Source: Micromonospora sp. C95 | GTDB taxonomy: Bacteria > Actinomycetota > Actinomycetes > Mycobacteriales > Micromonosporaceae | Assembly (NCBI RefSeq): GCF_018070465.1 | Contig: NZ_JAGPXT010000010.1 | Location: forward strand, 1 to 64,000 | Length of the DNA: 64,000 nt | Direction: 5' to 3' | Part shown: positions 40,472-50,202 of the stretch, piece by piece | Numbering within the stretch: the stretch's first letter is position 1 | Layout: each line of letters starts with the position of its first letter | Notes under the pieces: generated by a model | The model's database searches: none | Told to the model about the DNA's origin: nothing | What the model saw: only the letters and a program-made list of their open reading frames with translations | Program-made: the position numbers and the translations under genes

Positions 40472-41302
40472 TCAGCGTTCCAGGTTCGCCAGGTAGTGCC
40501 GGGAGGCCGAGTAGGCCCGGCTGATCCGCCGGCCCACCGCCGCCATGTCCCGGTACGCCCATGGAGTGTCGTCGCGCGGTTCCAGCCCGCCGGTCGGCAG
40601 CACGTGCACCTCCACCCCGTCGGGCAGTGCGGCCATTTCCCGGGCGAACCGGTGCCGGCGAGCGATCTCGAACGCGACCTGGGCGATCTCCCAGGGCCGT
40701 CGGGGCGGTGCCAGCGCCCGCTCGATCCGGCCCACCTGGAGTACGAAGATCCGGCTGGCGCCGGCAGCGACCGCCTCGCCGATCGGGATGGAGTTGACGA
40801 TCCCGCCGTCGACGTAGTGCTGGTCGCCGATGCGGGCCGGCGGCAGCAGCCCCGGCACCGAGGCGGAGGCCAGGACGGCCGGCACCACCGGCCCGCTGAC
40901 GAACCAGTGCTCGGCGGCCCGCTCGATGTTCGCCGCGCAGCAGCGGAACGGAATCTTCAGGTCGGCGAAGGTGGTCTGGGCGCCGAGTTCGTTCTCCAGC
41001 AGCTTCCGCAACGGCCGGGGCGAGTGCAGATGGGTACGGGCGGCGAAGCGTCGCAGCTGCCGGGCGACCGAGTCGCCGTACACCTCGCTGGCCTCCGGGG
41101 AGGCCCACAGGCGTACCAGCCGGTCGGTCACCGCCTCGGACGGGTCGGCGGCCACCAGGGCGCCGTTGACCGCACCGATGGAGGTGCCGAGCACCAGGTC
41201 GGGCCGGATCCCGGCCCGGAACAGGGCGCGCAACATGCCCACCTCGACCGCGCCCAGGACGCCCCCGCCGCCGAGCACGAAAGCCACCGGTCCCCGCGCC
41301 AT
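40472..41302 (-). CDS. Patatin-like phospholipase
   Basis: 276 residues from ATG 41302, chosen because AGGA lies 8 nt upstream. The oxyanion-hole motif is LGGGGVLGAVEVG, the nucleophile elbow GTSIG and the catalytic Asp is in VDGGIVNSIP. Cytoplasmic patatin-like lipases hydrolyse phospholipid acyl chains. It forms a tight operon with the downstream acyltransferase, and the divergent promoter region is shared with the Ser/Thr kinase gene. Confidence 0.9.
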   Translation of the reverse strand: MARGPVAFVLGGGGVLGAVEVGMLRALFRAGIRPDLVLGTSIGAVNGALVAADPSEAVTDRLVRLWASPEASEVYGDSVARQLRRFAARTHLHSPRPLRKLLENELGAQTTFADLKIPFRCCAANIERAAEHWFVSGPVVPAVLASASVPGLLPPARIGDQHYVDGGIVNSIPIGEAVAAGASRIFVLQVGRIERALAPPRRPWEIAQVAFEIARRHRFAREMAALPDGVEVHVLPTGGLEPRDDTPWAYRDMAAVGRRISRAYSASRHYLANLER

Positions 41303-41463
41303 GCCGTTCATCCTGGCATGGCCGGGCACCGACGGCCCCTCCCGTACGCCCCTGCGCCGTGGCATCGCACCGCGACGTCCACCGGCCGGTCGCACCCGCC
41401 GAGATGCATCGAGGCCCGTTGACAGGTGAGCAACATTCGCGCAACCTGATACCGCTCCCACCT

Positions 41464-43179
41464 ATGAGGCAGGTGCGATCCGTGAAGCCAGCACTGCAGC
41501 CCGGCCGGTTGCTGGCCACCAGATACCGGCTGATCGACCAGATCGGCTCCGGCGGCATGTCGGTGATCTGGCGGGCCCACGACGAGGTACTCGACCGGGT
41601 GGTCGCACTGAAGGTGCTCGCCCCGTCGCTGGCCGCCGATGCCAGATTTCGCGACATGGTCCGCGAGGAGGCCCGAGCCGCCGCACAGCTGGTCCACCCG
41701 AACGTCACCTCGGTGCACGACTACGGCGAGACGGTGTCGCCGGACGGTGCCATCACCTCGTTCGTCGTGATGGAACTGCTCGCCGGTGAGGAGTTGGAGT
41801 TCCGGCTCACCGAGGGGCCACTGCCGTGGCCACAGGCGGTGGAGATCGGCGCCCAGGTCGCCGACGCGCTGGCCGCCGCCCACCGGCTCGGCATCGTGCA
41901 CCGGGACATCACCACGGCCAACGTGATGATGACCCAGGTCGGCGCGAAGGTGCTCGACTTCGGTATCGCCACCCGGATCGGCGCACCCGACGACGATGAG
42001 GACGGTGCCACCTTCGGCACCCCCGCGTACGTGGCGCCGGAGCGGCTCGACGGCGCGCCGGCCCAACCGGCGACCGACGTCTACTCGCTCGGGGTGCTGC
42101 TGCACGAGGCCCTGACCGGCCGGGTGCCCTACCCGGCGGACACCTGGGACGAACTCACTGTCGCGCTCGCCGAGCGCCCGCCGCCGTCGCTGACCGGGGT
42201 GCCGGGGCTGCCGGCGACGGTGGCCGAGATCTGCCTGCGCTGCCTGTCGCGGGATCCCGCCGACCGCCCCACCGCCCGGCAGGTGGCCACCGTGCTGCGG
42301 GACCAGATGCTGCCCGCCGATCCGCAGGCCAACACGATGCTCGCGCCCACCGTCACGCTGCCCACCACGCGCCGGGCCGACGCCGCCGCCCCGGTTCCGG
42401 CCTGGGTGCTACCGACCGTCGGCCCCGTCCCTTTGCAGCCCGCCCTCGCCGGGGCCGCCTCCGCCGCGCCGGCGGGCAGCTCGGTCGCCCCTGGTGGCAC
42501 GATCGACAGCGCCGCCGGACATCCGGATGGGCGTGACGCGCAGACCGGTACCGGGGTGGTCGACGGCGGGTCCGTACCGGTCTCCGGGGCCGACCCGGGG
42601 CGGGGACGGCGGTTGCCGCGCCCAGCACCAGTGACCGGAGACGACCCGCAGCAGGGGCGGCGACCGTGGCGCCCGCTGCTCGTCACGGCGGCCGTGGTCA
42701 CACTTGTCGCTGCGGCGCTGGCGGTGCCGGCACTGCTGCCGGACGACGACGCCGGACCGCCCGCCGGGCTACCCACGGCCGGACCGACGGCTACGTCCGA
42801 GCCGGCCGCACCGGACGACACCGCCAGCGTGCCGCCGACCCCCACGCCCTCGAACACCTCGGCCACGCCGGCAACGACGACCGGCGCGCCCAACCCACCC
42901 CCGAGTGGCGACAGCCTCATCGAGGCCGCGAACCGCCTGGACGAGGTGATCGGTGCCGGTCTCGCCGACGGTGGCATCCGCGACGATGTCGGCGTCGACC
43001 TGCGCAACGAACTGCGCAACCTGACCCGGGCGGTGACCGGCGGCGAGGGCGAGCTGGGGCCGGGCGTCGCCCGGCTCCGGGAGAAGGTCTCCATCCGACT
43101 GCGCGAAAACGGCTTGAGCCCGGCGTACGCGCAGCAGTTGGACGCGGCGATCACCGCGCTCGGTGCCGCGCAGGTCTGA
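41464..43179 (+). CDS. Membrane Ser/Thr protein kinase
   Basis: 571 residues from ATG 41464; GTG 41482 is also possible. The Hanks-type kinase domain (~20-285) has the Gly loop GSGGMS, ATP-Lys K50 (ALKVL), the catalytic loop HRDITTANV with D148 and N153, and DFG at 165-167. The Lys usual at position +2 of HRD (HRDxK) is replaced by Thr. A long Pro/Ala linker follows, then a membrane helix at ~401-422, a Pro/Thr stalk and an extracellular domain of ~90 residues resembling FIMAH-type helical modules. It is a transmembrane sensor kinase of PknB style without PASTA repeats. Confidence 0.92.
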   Translation: MRQVRSVKPALQPGRLLATRYRLIDQIGSGGMSVIWRAHDEVLDRVVALKVLAPSLAADARFRDMVREEARAAAQLVHPNVTSVHDYGETVSPDGAITSFVVMELLAGEELEFRLTEGPLPWPQAVEIGAQVADALAAAHRLGIVHRDITTANVMMTQVGAKVLDFGIATRIGAPDDDEDGATFGTPAYVAPERLDGAPAQPATDVYSLGVLLHEALTGRVPYPADTWDELTVALAERPPPSLTGVPGLPATVAEICLRCLSRDPADRPTARQVATVLRDQMLPADPQANTMLAPTVTLPTTRRADAAAPVPAWVLPTVGPVPLQPALAGAASAAPAGSSVAPGGTIDSAAGHPDGRDAQTGTGVVDGGSVPVSGADPGRGRRLPRPAPVTGDDPQQGRRPWRPLLVTAAVVTLVAAALAVPALLPDDDAGPPAGLPTAGPTATSEPAAPDDTASVPPTPTPSNTSATPATTTGAPNPPPSGDSLIEAANRLDEVIGAGLADGGIRDDVGVDLRNELRNLTRAVTGGEGELGPGVARLREKVSIRLRENGLSPAYAQQLDAAITALGAAQV

Positions 43180-43192
43180 GCGGCACGACCGG

Positions 43193-44296
43193 TCAGGCCG
43201 GCGTGACCGGGGCCGGCTCGCGAACGGCGGCACGGGGGGCCGCCGCGGCGAGGAAACGGCGGTACACCTTCTCGTAGCCGACGGCCATCCGCTCCGTGGA
43301 GAAGGTCTGGGCCACGTGCGCCACGCAGTCCTCCGGGGCGAGGTCGACGGCCCGCCGCAGGGCCGCCGGCAACTCGTCCGGCCGCTGACAGATCAGCCCG
43401 CTCACCCCGGGGCGGACCAGTTCCGGCACCGCTCCCCGGTCCAGCGCCACCACCGGCGTCCCGGTCGCCATCGCCTCCAGCATCACGATGCCGAACGGCT
43501 CCTCCCACTGGATCGGCATGACCAGGCAGCGCGCCTCGACCAGCAACCGCAGCACGGCCTTCCGGTCGGCGTCGAGCACCACCGTGACGTCCGGCCCGAG
43601 CATCGGCCGGATCACCTCGTCGTAGTAGCGCCGCTCGGCGGGCTCGTTGCACTTGCCGGCCAGCACCAGCGGCAGACCCGCCGCCCGGCAGGCGCGGATG
43701 GCCAGCTCCGGCCCCTTGTCGGGGCTGAACCGGGCGAGCCACAGCACCGGCCCGTGGCTGGGGGCCTCCTTGCGCGGGAAGCCGTCCAGGCTCATCGCGT
43801 TGTGCACGGTGCCGACCCAGGGCAGGTGCGGGTTCAACGCCCGTTGGGTGTGTGAGATCGCCACCAGGCCCACCCCCCGGTCGGTGTCGCTGAGCACCGT
43901 GCCGTACTCGCCCACCGGGTTGCCGTGCACGGTGGCCACGGTGGGTACCTGCCGTCGCCCGGCGACCAGCGGACCGATCGTGCTGTGGTCGTGCACGATG
44001 TCGAAATCGGCCGGACTGAGCAGATGGTTGACCCGGGCCAGGTGGGCCAGTTCGGGCAGTGCCTCGCCGAGGCGGTCGAACTGCAACTCGTCGAGGGTGG
44101 CCAGGAAGTCGGCGGCGGTGCCGTGCGCCGCGCCGGCGCCCATCAGCGTCACCGCGTGTCCCCGGGCGATCAGGGCGTCGACCAGACCGGCCACCACCTG
44201 CTCCAGTCCGCCGTAACCCGGCGGCGGCACCGACAGCCAGGGTGGCACGACCATGGCGATCCGCAACCGCTGCTCACGCGCAAGGTTGTCGGCCAC
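43193..44296 (-). CDS. GT4-family glycosyltransferase
   Basis: 367 residues from GTG 44296, after GGGAGGG. The N-domain begins LRIAMVVPPWLSVPPPGYGG and contains HDHSTIGPL. The C-domain has WLARFSPDKGPELAIRA and the GT4 Glu-x7-Glu signature in EEPFGIVMLEAMATGTPVVA. It transfers a sugar from a nucleotide donor in the cytoplasm; the acceptor is unknown. It converges with the kinase gene (13 bp between stops). Confidence 0.9.
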   Translation of the reverse strand: MADNLAREQRLRIAMVVPPWLSVPPPGYGGLEQVVAGLVDALIARGHAVTLMGAGAAHGTAADFLATLDELQFDRLGEALPELAHLARVNHLLSPADFDIVHDHSTIGPLVAGRRQVPTVATVHGNPVGEYGTVLSDTDRGVGLVAISHTQRALNPHLPWVGTVHNAMSLDGFPRKEAPSHGPVLWLARFSPDKGPELAIRACRAAGLPLVLAGKCNEPAERRYYDEVIRPMLGPDVTVVLDADRKAVLRLLVEARCLVMPIQWEEPFGIVMLEAMATGTPVVALDRGAVPELVRPGVSGLICQRPDELPAALRRAVDLAPEDCVAHVAQTFSTERMAVGYEKVYRRFLAAAAPRAAVREPAPVTPA

Positions 44297-44404
44297 GTGC
44301 CCTCCCCATCGCTGTCCGGGGGCGTCGACCCCGATCGGCTCCCGTGCTGGGATCGAGCGTCTTCCCGGTCCCGGCATGGACAAACCGGGCGCCGGGTCGC
44401 CGGT

Positions 44405-45076
44405 TCAGCCGCCCACCAGCAGGTGGTCCCGTACCATGCACACGCCCTCGGCCGACCACGCGATCCGTTCCGCCTGATCCCGCTCCCACCAGGACCGCAC
44501 CACCCCACTCAGGGTCACCGTGTCGCCGCGCACCTGCACGATCACCCGTTCCGTGCCGATTCCCCGCATCAGGGCCCGTTGCACGTCACTGCGGATCCGG
44601 TCGACGTCGGCCGGCGCGGCGGGCCGCACCTCGACCAGGTTGGTGACGCCGCGTACGCCCCACAGCCGGCGCAACTCCCGCTCGGCGATCCGCCGCTGCC
44701 AACCGAACTCCACCGCACCGCGGAGCATCAGCCACCCGTCGGCGACGGTGATGTCCAGCCGCTCGGCCGGCACGAAACTGTGCCACTCCAGCGCCCGGCT
44801 GGCCGCGATCGCCAGGTCACCGTCGGTGATGTCGACCGGGCCGGTGGGCCGTACCTCGATGTCGTCGGCGACCGCCCGCACGCCGCGTACCCGTTGCGCC
44901 CCACGCACCGCCGCCCACCTGTGGGCGGCGCTGTCCACGCCGCCGGTGAGCGAAACCACCCCGTCGCGCACACTCACCCCGATGTCGGTCGAGCGCACCT
45001 GCGCGTCCCAGGCGAGTTCGGCGAGCACGTCGCGCTGAATCTGGTCGTCGCTGCGGGTAGCCGTCGCCGTGGTCAT
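44405..45076 (-). CDS. Triple BON-domain protein
   Basis: 223 residues from ATG 45076. Three BON domains are visible: ~10-75 (GVSVRDGVVSLTGGVDSAAH), ~83-148 (ITVADGWLMLRGAVEFGWQ) and ~155-220 (VQVRGDTVTLSGVVRSWWE). BON modules bind phospholipid or other envelope ligands and appear in stress proteins such as OsmY. There is no signal peptide. It is probably a stress-related, membrane-associated protein. Confidence 0.9.
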   Translation of the reverse strand: MTTATATRSDDQIQRDVLAELAWDAQVRSTDIGVSVRDGVVSLTGGVDSAAHRWAAVRGAQRVRGVRAVADDIEVRPTGPVDITDGDLAIAASRALEWHSFVPAERLDITVADGWLMLRGAVEFGWQRRIAERELRRLWGVRGVTNLVEVRPAAPADVDRIRSDVQRALMRGIGTERVIVQVRGDTVTLSGVVRSWWERDQAERIAWSAEGVCMVRDHLLVGG

Positions 45077-45140
45077 GACACCCTCCGGTCCGCTTCGGCA
45101 GTCTCCGTCGCCGATGGTGCCGGCCGCCAGGGTGAGCCTG

Positions 45141-45161
45141 GTTCACCCGGTGCGGGTGAAC
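45141..45161. promoter_or_regulatory. Inverted repeat upstream of the BON gene
   Basis: GTTCACCC and GGGTGAAC flank a 5-nt spacer 65-85 bp before the BON gene start. Candidate operator. Confidence 0.4.
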
Positions 45162-45179
45162 GGGCCCGAGACGGAGGAA

Positions 45180-45228
45180 GGGCGGCGGGTGCCGTGGCCA
45201 ACCCCCTTGGCCACGCCACCCGCCGCCC
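45180..45228. terminator. Strong terminator of the HtrA-like gene
   Basis: A 22-bp stem (45180-45201 with 45207-45228) with one mismatch and a 5-nt C loop, the longest GC-rich stem in the window. Confidence 0.8.
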
Positions 45229-45256
45229 CGGAGGGAGGAAGCAGGTCCAGTACCCG

Positions 45257-46795
45257 TTAGGACGCTTCGGCGAGCGTCACGGTTGCCGTCGCCTCGGCGC
45301 CATTTCGCTGGTACGTCACCTCGACCTGGTCACCGACCTTGCCGGCCTGGACGGCGGCCACCAGATCGTTGGAGTCGTTGATCACCTTGTCGCCGAACCG
45401 GGTGATGACGTCACCCTGTTGCAACCCGGCCCGCTCGGCCGCGCTGCCCGGGTTCACCGCGCCGATCAGCGCGCCGCCGTCGGGCGCCGCGTTCACGCTG
45501 ACCCCCAGCGACGGATGGCTGATCTTCTCGCCACGCTGGAGCTTCTCCGCGACGTCCTTGGCCTTGTTGCTCGGGATGGCGAAGCCGACGCCGATGTTGC
45601 CGGTGTTGCCCTGTCCCGCGGTGGCGATCGCGGTGTTGATGCCGATCACCTCGCCCCGGGTGTTCACAAGTGCGCCACCCGAGTTGCCCGGGTTGATCGG
45701 CGCGTCGGTCTGCAGCAGCCCGGAGATCGAGCTGACCGCCTGGCCCGGGAGCTGCTGCCCCCCGCCGGCCCGGATGGTGCGGTCCCGGGCGCTGAGGATC
45801 CCCGCGGTGACCGAGCCCTGCAGGCCGAGCGGACTGCCCAGGGCGAGCACCTGGTCACCGACCTGCATGGCATCGCTGTCACCGAGGGTGGCCGGCTGGA
45901 GATCGGTCAGCCCGTTCGCCTTCAGCACCGCGAGGTCGGTCTTCGGGTCCGTACCGACGACCTCGGCCTGGGTGCTGGTGCCGTCGGCGAAGAAGACCCG
46001 TACCGTGTCGCCGCCCCCGGCGATCACGTGGTTGTTGGTCAACACGTAGCCGTCGGCGCTGAGCACCACGCCGGAGCCCTCACCACTGCCGGTGCTGATG
46101 GACACCACGCTGTCCTGCACCGACGCGGCGATGCGCGGCAGGTCGGCACCGTCGATCACGGGTGCGGCGCTGTAGGTGCGGGTGATCCCGCCGCCGTCGC
46201 TCAGTGCGAGGGCGAGGGCCCCACCGGCCACACCGCTGCCCAGCATCAGCGCGAACACCGCCACGCCGGCCCCGACCAGCTTGGCGATCTTGCCAGGGCG
46301 GGGGCCGCTGGAGGGGGTGGCCGTCCACGGGACCGGCTGCCCCGGGTAGCCGCTCGGCACCCCGCCGGCCTGCCCCGGATACCCGGGCTGCCCCGCACCG
46401 GGGCCGGCCGGCTGGCCACCGCTCCAGGCGGGCTGGCCGGGATACCAGGGGTTGCCGGGGTAGCGGACGCCCGGCTGGTAGGGGTGCTGGTACGGATGCT
46501 GGTGCTGGTGGCTGCCACTCGGCGCCCAGGTGGGCTGGCCGGAGACCGGCGGCGTGGCTGCGGGTGCGCCGGCGCCGTCGATCGGGCCTGGCCGGCTCGG
46601 CACGGCGTCCGGGCCGGCCGACGGCGGGTCGACGGCCCGGACCGGTACGGTCGGCGCCTCGACCGTCGGGTCGGCGTCGGGACGGACGGGGGACGGGGAG
46701 TCGGACCGCGCGTACTCGGCGCGGGACAGCTCGGGATGCGACGGCTCGGCGTCGGTCGGGGCCGGCCGCCGCGGGTCGGACTCGTACTCGGTCAT
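45257..46795 (-). CDS. HtrA/DegP-like membrane serine protease with PDZ domain
   Basis: 512 residues from ATG 46795, after GGAGAAGG. The cytoplasmic N-terminus (~1-170) is Pro/Gly/His/Tyr-rich, e.g. HQHQHPYQHPYQP. One membrane helix lies at ~178-200. The trypsin-like domain has the catalytic triad in TNNHVIAGG, DLAVLK and NPGNSGGAL. The PDZ domain (~420-505) has LGVSVN and VNPGSAAERAGLQQGDVITRFG. It degrades or chaperones misfolded extracytoplasmic proteins. It lies 62 bp downstream of an OmpR-type two-component pair on the same strand, which probably controls it. Confidence 0.93.
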   Translation of the reverse strand: MTEYESDPRRPAPTDAEPSHPELSRAEYARSDSPSPVRPDADPTVEAPTVPVRAVDPPSAGPDAVPSRPGPIDGAGAPAATPPVSGQPTWAPSGSHQHQHPYQHPYQPGVRYPGNPWYPGQPAWSGGQPAGPGAGQPGYPGQAGGVPSGYPGQPVPWTATPSSGPRPGKIAKLVGAGVAVFALMLGSGVAGGALALALSDGGGITRTYSAAPVIDGADLPRIAASVQDSVVSISTGSGEGSGVVLSADGYVLTNNHVIAGGGDTVRVFFADGTSTQAEVVGTDPKTDLAVLKANGLTDLQPATLGDSDAMQVGDQVLALGSPLGLQGSVTAGILSARDRTIRAGGGQQLPGQAVSSISGLLQTDAPINPGNSGGALVNTRGEVIGINTAIATAGQGNTGNIGVGFAIPSNKAKDVAEKLQRGEKISHPSLGVSVNAAPDGGALIGAVNPGSAAERAGLQQGDVITRFGDKVINDSNDLVAAVQAGKVGDQVEVTYQRNGAEATATVTLAEAS

Positions 46796-46857
46796 GCCCC
46801 TACCTTCTCCCATCGCTCTGCGTCCCGCCTTGGGCTGAACTGAGGATTGGCTGAAAA

Positions 46858-48411
46858 TCACTCGTCATCGATGTCGGTGGCTGGTGCGAGCGGCAGCCGC
46901 ACCCGGAAGGTGGCACCACCGCCCGGCGTCTCGGTCACCTCGACGGTGCCCTGGTGGACGGTCACCAGCGCCGCCACGATGGCCAGGCCGAGACCGGTGC
47001 CGGTGTTGCCGTCGGTCCGCCGGGTACGCGAGGCGTCCACCCGGTAGAAGCGCTCGAAGACCCGCTCCGCCTGCTCGGCGGTGAGCCCCGGCCCGGTGTC
47101 GGCCACCTCGATCACCGCCAGGTTGCCGGGCTCGGCGCCCAGCCGCAACGTCACCGCCGCACCGGGCGGGGTGTGCCGCAGCGCGTTTGTCATCAGGTTG
47201 CCGATCACCTGCCGCAGCCGGGCGTCGTCGCCGCGTACCACGAGCGGCCCGGAGCCGGGCTCGATCTCCAACTCGATGCGCCGGTCCGGTGCCATCGCCC
47301 GGGCCGCCGCCACCGCGTCCGCGGCCAGTACCGGCAGCTCTATCGGGGCGAGCGACAGTGGTCGTTCGCGATCCAGTCGGGCCAGCAGCAGCAGGTCCTC
47401 CACCAGCAGCCCCATCCGGGCCGCCTCGTCCTCGATCCGGCGCAGCAGGTCGGAGGTCTGCCCAGGCGCCCGGGCCGCGCCCTGGCGGTACAGCTCGGCG
47501 AAGCCGCGGATGGTGGTCAGCGGGGTACGCAGCTCGTGCGAGGCGTCCGCGACGAACTGCCGCATCCGTTCCTCGGAGCGGCGGGCCCGGGCCTCGGAGA
47601 TGCGGGCCCCCTCGGCGGCCTCCCGGGCCGCGGACTCCGACGCCGCCCGGGCGGTGAAGGCCATCTCGATCTGACTGAGCATCGCGTTCAGGGCCCGGGA
47701 CAACCGACCCAGTTCCGAGGTCGGGCAGGGTTGGCCGTCCTCCGGGTCGGGGACCCGGCGACTGAGATCACCACCGGCGATGGCGGCGGCGGTGCGTTCG
47801 ATCTCCACGAGCGGCTTGAGGCTGGTCCGGACGATCGCCGCGCCGATCGAGGCGAGCAGCACCAGCACCGCCCCACCGACCAGCAGGTCGATCCAGATGA
47901 GCCGCTTCACCGCCTGCTCCACGTCGGTGAGGTGCTGCCCGACCGCAGCCCACTGCCCGTTGGGTAGCTCGGTGTAGAGCATCCGCCAGCGCACGTCGGT
48001 GCCGCGCGCCCGGGTATCGAACGGTTTCCCGGCCAGTTGCTGGAAGCCGGCGGCGTCCTCGGGCCAGCGCGGCAGGTCGGCGGCGTCGAACCGGCGTTCG
48101 TCGAACCCGTAGTCCTTGACCAGCCCGGTGCTGCGGCTGGTCACCACCACCACGTAGTCGGTGGGGATGACCGAGTCGGGCGGGATGTAGACCTCCGCCC
48201 AGGGCTTGCCGGCCAGATCGCTCTCGATGGTTTCGACCGCGCTTGTCAGCTCCCCGTCCACCTGGTCGACCAGGTAGCTACGAAGAAAGATCGTGGTCAG
48301 TGAGGCGATCACCAGCAGCGCAGCGGCGACCAGGGTCAGCACGGCCGCGACCAGCTTGACCCGCAGCGGTACCGCGCGGAGCCGGAACTTGACCTGCTGT
48401 ACCGCGTTCAC
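46858..48411 (-). CDS. Envelope-stress-type sensor histidine kinase
   Basis: 517 residues from GTG 48411, which overlaps the regulator's stop (GTGA). Two membrane helices (~18-40 and ~170-195) flank a sensor domain of ~130 residues. A HAMP domain (~195-250) leads to HisKA with FVADASHELRTPLTT (phospho-His ~292). HATPase: N-box NLMTNALRHTPP, G1 DTGPGL, F-box FERFYR and G2 TGTGLGLAIV. The C-terminus is acidic. It pairs with the OmpR-type regulator and lies ahead of the HtrA-like gene. Confidence 0.93.
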   Translation of the reverse strand: MNAVQQVKFRLRAVPLRVKLVAAVLTLVAAALLVIASLTTIFLRSYLVDQVDGELTSAVETIESDLAGKPWAEVYIPPDSVIPTDYVVVVTSRSTGLVKDYGFDERRFDAADLPRWPEDAAGFQQLAGKPFDTRARGTDVRWRMLYTELPNGQWAAVGQHLTDVEQAVKRLIWIDLLVGGAVLVLLASIGAAIVRTSLKPLVEIERTAAAIAGGDLSRRVPDPEDGQPCPTSELGRLSRALNAMLSQIEMAFTARAASESAAREAAEGARISEARARRSEERMRQFVADASHELRTPLTTIRGFAELYRQGAARAPGQTSDLLRRIEDEAARMGLLVEDLLLLARLDRERPLSLAPIELPVLAADAVAAARAMAPDRRIELEIEPGSGPLVVRGDDARLRQVIGNLMTNALRHTPPGAAVTLRLGAEPGNLAVIEVADTGPGLTAEQAERVFERFYRVDASRTRRTDGNTGTGLGLAIVAALVTVHQGTVEVTETPGGGATFRVRLPLAPATDIDDE

Positions 48412-49109
48412 GCCGCCGGCTTGCGCAGGACGTAACCGACGCCGCGCAGGGTGTGGATCAGCCGGGGATCGGTCGTGTCGACCTTGCGGCGCAGGTACGA
48501 GATGTACGACTCGACGATGTTGTCGTCGCCCCGGAAGTCGTAGTTCCACACGTGGTCGAGGATCTGCGCCTTGGACAGCACCCGGTTGGCGTTGAGCATC
48601 AGGTAGCGCAGCAGCTTGAACTCGGTCGGCGACAGCTGCACCCGCTGACCGGCCCGGTACACCTCGTGGGTCTCCTCGTCCAGCTCCAGGTCGGCGAAGG
48701 TGAGCCGGGCGGGCGCCTGCTCTCCGGTGCTGGTGCGGCGCAGCACCGCCCGGATCCGCGCGGTCAACTCCTCCAGGCTGAACGGCTTGGTCACGTAGTC
48801 GTCACCGCCCAGCGTGAGCCCGCGGATCTTGTCGTCGGTGGCGTCGCGGGCGGTGAGGAAGACCACCGGCGTGCGGGTGCCGCCCTCGCGCATCATCCGG
48901 ATCACCTCGAACCCGTCGAGGTCCGGCAGCATCACGTCGAGCACCACCAGGTCGGGGCGATGGTCCCGGGCCGCGCTCAGCGCGGCGCTGCCGCTGGTGG
49001 CGGTGGCCACGTCGAATCCCGCGAAGCGCAGGCTCGCGGAGAGCAGCTCGAGGATGTTGGGATCGTCCTCGACGACGAGCAGTCGCGCCTCGGTCTGGGT
49101 AGCGGCCAT
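48408..49109 (-). CDS. OmpR/PhoB-family response regulator
   Basis: 233 residues from ATG 49109 (ATG 49121 also in frame). Receiver domain with EDD at 14-16, phospho-acceptor D58 (VVLDVMLP), T86 and K108 (VTKPFS). The winged-helix effector (~135-230) contains LSPTEFKLLRYLMLNANRVL, ILDHVW and VDTTDPRLIHTLRGVGYVLR. It is translated together with the sensor kinase via a 4-bp overlap. Confidence 0.94.
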   Translation of the reverse strand: MAATQTEARLLVVEDDPNILELLSASLRFAGFDVATATSGSAALSAARDHRPDLVVLDVMLPDLDGFEVIRMMREGGTRTPVVFLTARDATDDKIRGLTLGGDDYVTKPFSLEELTARIRAVLRRTSTGEQAPARLTFADLELDEETHEVYRAGQRVQLSPTEFKLLRYLMLNANRVLSKAQILDHVWNYDFRGDDNIVESYISYLRRKVDTTDPRLIHTLRGVGYVLRKPAA

Positions 49110-49224
49110 GCCGCCCATCATCCGCGCAGACACTGCGCCTCCGCTGGGCGGATCCTGGAAAAACCCTGTGAGCGCCCGGGTCGACCCGCTGCTTCGGCCA
49201 CCCGGGTCCACCCGGCTCCGGCGG

Positions 49225-50202
49225 TCAGGCGGCCAGCGGCAGCTCCGGCTCCCCCGCCACCGGGCCGGGGGATGTCGCGGCCGCAGGCCGGATCGTCACC
49301 GGCAGCACCGCCGCTGCCGCACGCGCCGGCGCGTGAACCGGCTGGGTGGGCCCGGCGACCACCGGGGCCGGTCGCGCGGCTGACATCGACGGTACGAGGT
49401 GCACGGCCGCTTCGGCGACCCGGGCGAGCGCCCGCCGATCAGCGGACCGTCCGGGGTGCAGCGGCGCGGCGATGTCGACGCAGACCGTCAGCTTCCGCAC
49501 GGCGAGCATCCGCCGCACCGATCGCAGCAGGGTCTCGTCGCCGACGAAAGCCGGTGCCGTGGTGGTCTCGCCGGTCACCCCGCAGCGGTAGCCGATCCGC
49601 AGTGGTACGACAGGGGCCCCGGCGTCGATCGCGGCCTGGAACATCGCCGGCCGGAAACCGGTCGGTGGACGGCAGGAGGCCGAGGCGCCGCACCAGGTGG
49701 TGCCCTCCGGAAAGACCGCCACCGAACGACCCGACCGCAACGCCGAGGCGACCCGGCCCACCGTCGCGGGCAGCCCACGCGGGCGGGAACGGTCCACGAA
49801 CACGGTGCCGGCGGCGCGGGCGAGCAGTCCGATCAGTGGCCACCGGCGTACCTCGTGCTTGGCGACCAGCCGGGCCGGAGCGACCGCGAGCAGCGCCAGG
49901 ACGTCCCACCAGGAGACGTGGTTGGCCACCAGCAGGGCCCGCCGTCGGGGCAGCCGACCGCGTACTTCGAGGCGTACGCCGCAGGCGCGGGCCGTGGTCC
50001 GGGCCCAGCCGCGCAGTGCGGCCCTACGCTCCCGGTTCGGCAGCGCCGGAAGCACGACCGCCAGTCCGATGCCGAGCCCGAGCATGCCGAGCAGGCCGAC
50101 GGCACGGCCCAGCTGCCGGATCAGCGGGATGACGGGGGCTTCGCCCGGGCCGGGGAGACAGTCCGGACCGCAGCCGGAGCTGGGCCGCCACAGCGGGCTC
50201 AC
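49225..50202 (-). CDS. PlsC/OlsA-like O-acyltransferase
   Basis: 325 residues from GTG 50202, overlapping the upstream gene's TGA (GTGA). A hydrophobic anchor lies near residues 37-60. Motif I is NHVSWWD (HxxxxD), followed by FVDRSRPRGLP and motif III FPEGTTW. It belongs to the lyso-lipid acyltransferase family. Together with the preceding OlsB-like gene it would complete ornithine lipid synthesis by O-acylating lyso-ornithine lipid. Ordinary phosphatidate synthesis is the alternative reading. Confidence 0.85.
   Translation of the reverse strand: MSPLWRPSSGCGPDCLPGPGEAPVIPLIRQLGRAVGLLGMLGLGIGLAVVLPALPNRERRAALRGWARTTARACGVRLEVRGRLPRRRALLVANHVSWWDVLALLAVAPARLVAKHEVRRWPLIGLLARAAGTVFVDRSRPRGLPATVGRVASALRSGRSVAVFPEGTTWCGASASCRPPTGFRPAMFQAAIDAGAPVVPLRIGYRCGVTGETTTAPAFVGDETLLRSVRRMLAVRKLTVCVDIAAPLHPGRSADRRALARVAEAAVHLVPSMSAARPAPVVAGPTQPVHAPARAAAAVLPVTIRPAAATSPGPVAGEPELPLAA

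Noticed and set aside
43925..46843. A 972-codon open frame on the plus strand
   Set aside because: It is antisense to the GT4, BON and HtrA-like genes, all with good domain evidence.
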